This document shows positions 5,362 to 5,909 of a stretch of DNA of 5,909 nucleotides, piece by piece (position 1 is the first letter of the stretch; each line of letters starts with the position of its first letter). The stretch lies in contig JAKEGQ010000213.1 of assembly GCA_022615475.1 (NCBI GenBank), positions 1 through 5,909 of the forward strand. The letters are read 5' to 3'. Under the pieces are notes generated by a model. The model did not search any database. It worked only from the letters and a program-made list of their open reading frames with translations, and was not told the DNA's origin. The translations under genes were made by a program, and so were the position numbers. The DNA is from Candidatus Methylomirabilota bacterium (GTDB lineage: Bacteria > Methylomirabilota > Methylomirabilia > Methylomirabilales > CSP1-5).

Positions 5362-5386
5362 AACCCTGAACCCGGAACGATGAACC
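5362..5386. repeat. 7-bp repeat array D (3 units, reverse orientation)
   Basis: CCTGAAC, CCGGAAC and GATGAAC at 5365-5385. With array C it forms an inverted repeat of 25-nt arms (5305-5329 and 5362-5386) with 22 matching positions and an 11-bp perfect core, around a 32-nt centre. It begins 5 nt after the rpoD stop, so it may form the end structure of the rpoD mRNA. A minus-strand T-run lies at 5355-5351 inside the loop. Confidence 0.8.
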
Positions 5387-5390
5387 CGCC

Positions 5391-5909
5391 TCAGGATTCC
5401 ACGTAGCTCCGGAGCTTCCGGCCTCGGGTGGGATGCCGAAGCTTGCGCAACGCCTTGGCCTCGATCTGCCGGATCCGCTCTCGGGTCACGTCGAATTGCT
5501 GGCCCACCTCCTCCAGGGTGTGGTCCACGCCATCGCCGATCCCGAAACGGAGGCGCAGCACCTTTCGCTCTCGGTCGGTCAGGGTGTGCAGCACCTCGTC
5601 GGTCTGGAGCCCCAGGTTGATCCCGACGACCGCATCGAGAGGGGAGGTCGCCCCCTTGTCCTCGATGAAATCCCCAAGGTGCGAATCCTCTTCTTCCCCG
5701 ATGGGGGTTTCTAGGGAGATCGGCTCCTGGGCGATCTTGAGGACCTTCCGGACCTTGTCCACGGGGAGATCGATCTTCTGCGCGATCTCTTCCGGGCTCG
5801 GCTCCCGACCGTACTCCTGCACCAACTGCCGAGAGGCCCGAATCAATTTATTGATGGTCTCGATCATATGGACCGGGATCCGGATCGTCCGAGCCTGATC
5901 CGCAATGGC
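5391..5909 (-). CDS. rpoD: RNA polymerase primary sigma factor RpoD, C-terminal part (5' end beyond window)
   Basis: This is the 3' part of the housekeeping sigma-70 factor, which directs RNA polymerase to -10/-35 promoters. The visible 172 residues begin within region 2.4 (AIADQARTIRIPVHMIETIN). They continue through region 3 (EYGREPSPEEIAQKIDLP, PIGEEEDSHLGDFIED). Region 4 includes LTDRERKVLRLRFGI, and the region 4.2 helix-turn-helix that reads the -35 box is TLEEVGQQFDVTRERIRQIE, followed by AKALRKLRHP. The match to group 1 sigma factors is nearly word for word and excludes an alternative sigma such as RpoH or RpoS with good confidence. The ATG at 5867 is internal, not the start. The protein ends GRKLRSYVES at a TGA. 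Confidence 0.97.
   Translation of the reverse strand, partial: AIADQARTIRIPVHMIETINKLIRASRQLVQEYGREPSPEEIAQKIDLPVDKVRKVLKIAQEPISLETPIGEEEDSHLGDFIEDKGATSPLDAVVGINLGLQTDEVLHTLTDRERKVLRLRFGIGDGVDHTLEEVGQQFDVTRERIRQIEAKALRKLRHPTRGRKLRSYVES

Noticed and set aside
5110..5386. CRISPR array
   Set aside because: The repeats are 7-bp head-to-tail units with no spacers of constant length, and no cas gene is near.
5343..5390. Classic rho-independent terminator after rpoD
   Set aside because: A T-run exists on the minus strand (5355-5351), but the stem directly before it has only about four pairs (CATC/GATG). The strong stem is the array C/D pairing, with the T-run in its loop.

Overview
The window looks like a core chromosomal segment of a GC-rich, Gram-negative (diderm) bacterium. 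LpxC, the committed enzyme of lipid A synthesis, implies an LPS outer membrane. An NtrY-type nitrogen kinase and a group 1 (RpoD-type) sigma factor fit a proteobacterium-like lineage, or a relative such as Desulfobacterota, Nitrospirota or NC10. The phylum cannot be fixed from this sequence alone. No mobile element, phage gene, toxin-antitoxin pair or CRISPR array was seen.

Every recognisable gene lies on the minus strand, so the reading order is right to left. It is: the 3' part of rpoD (5909-5391); a 76-nt tRNA with a CAT anticodon, most likely tRNA-Ile2 (5292-5217); a coiled-coil C4 zinc-ribbon protein (5098-4394); an RNase H-fold protein (4356-3769); a DUF721/DciA-like protein (3772-3311) overlapping the RNase H gene by 4 nt; a 218-nt AT-rich gap; lpxC (3092-2172); a 129-nt gap with a good sigma-70-type promoter; and an ntrY-like sensor kinase (2042 to beyond base 1), cut by the window edge inside its ATPase domain.

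The zinc-ribbon, RNase H and DUF721 genes look like one operon, with a 37-nt gap and then a GTGA overlap. RNase H and a DciA-like protein both point towards replication or nucleic-acid maintenance. lpxC and ntrY probably have their own transcription starts. Three of the five visible starts are GTG (zinc ribbon, DUF721, lpxC).

The most unusual structure is non-coding. Four arrays of a degenerate 7-bp repeat (consensus GTTCANG) surround the tRNA. They form two convergent pairs, so each side of the tRNA carries a long imperfect inverted repeat. Other points worth checking are a possible 21-codon leader ORF with a hairpin just upstream of lpxC, a non-polar C-terminal tail on LpxC, and a 9-bp tandem repeat in the second membrane helix of NtrY. 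I found no convincing evidence of a new multi-gene system; the rest is housekeeping sequence.
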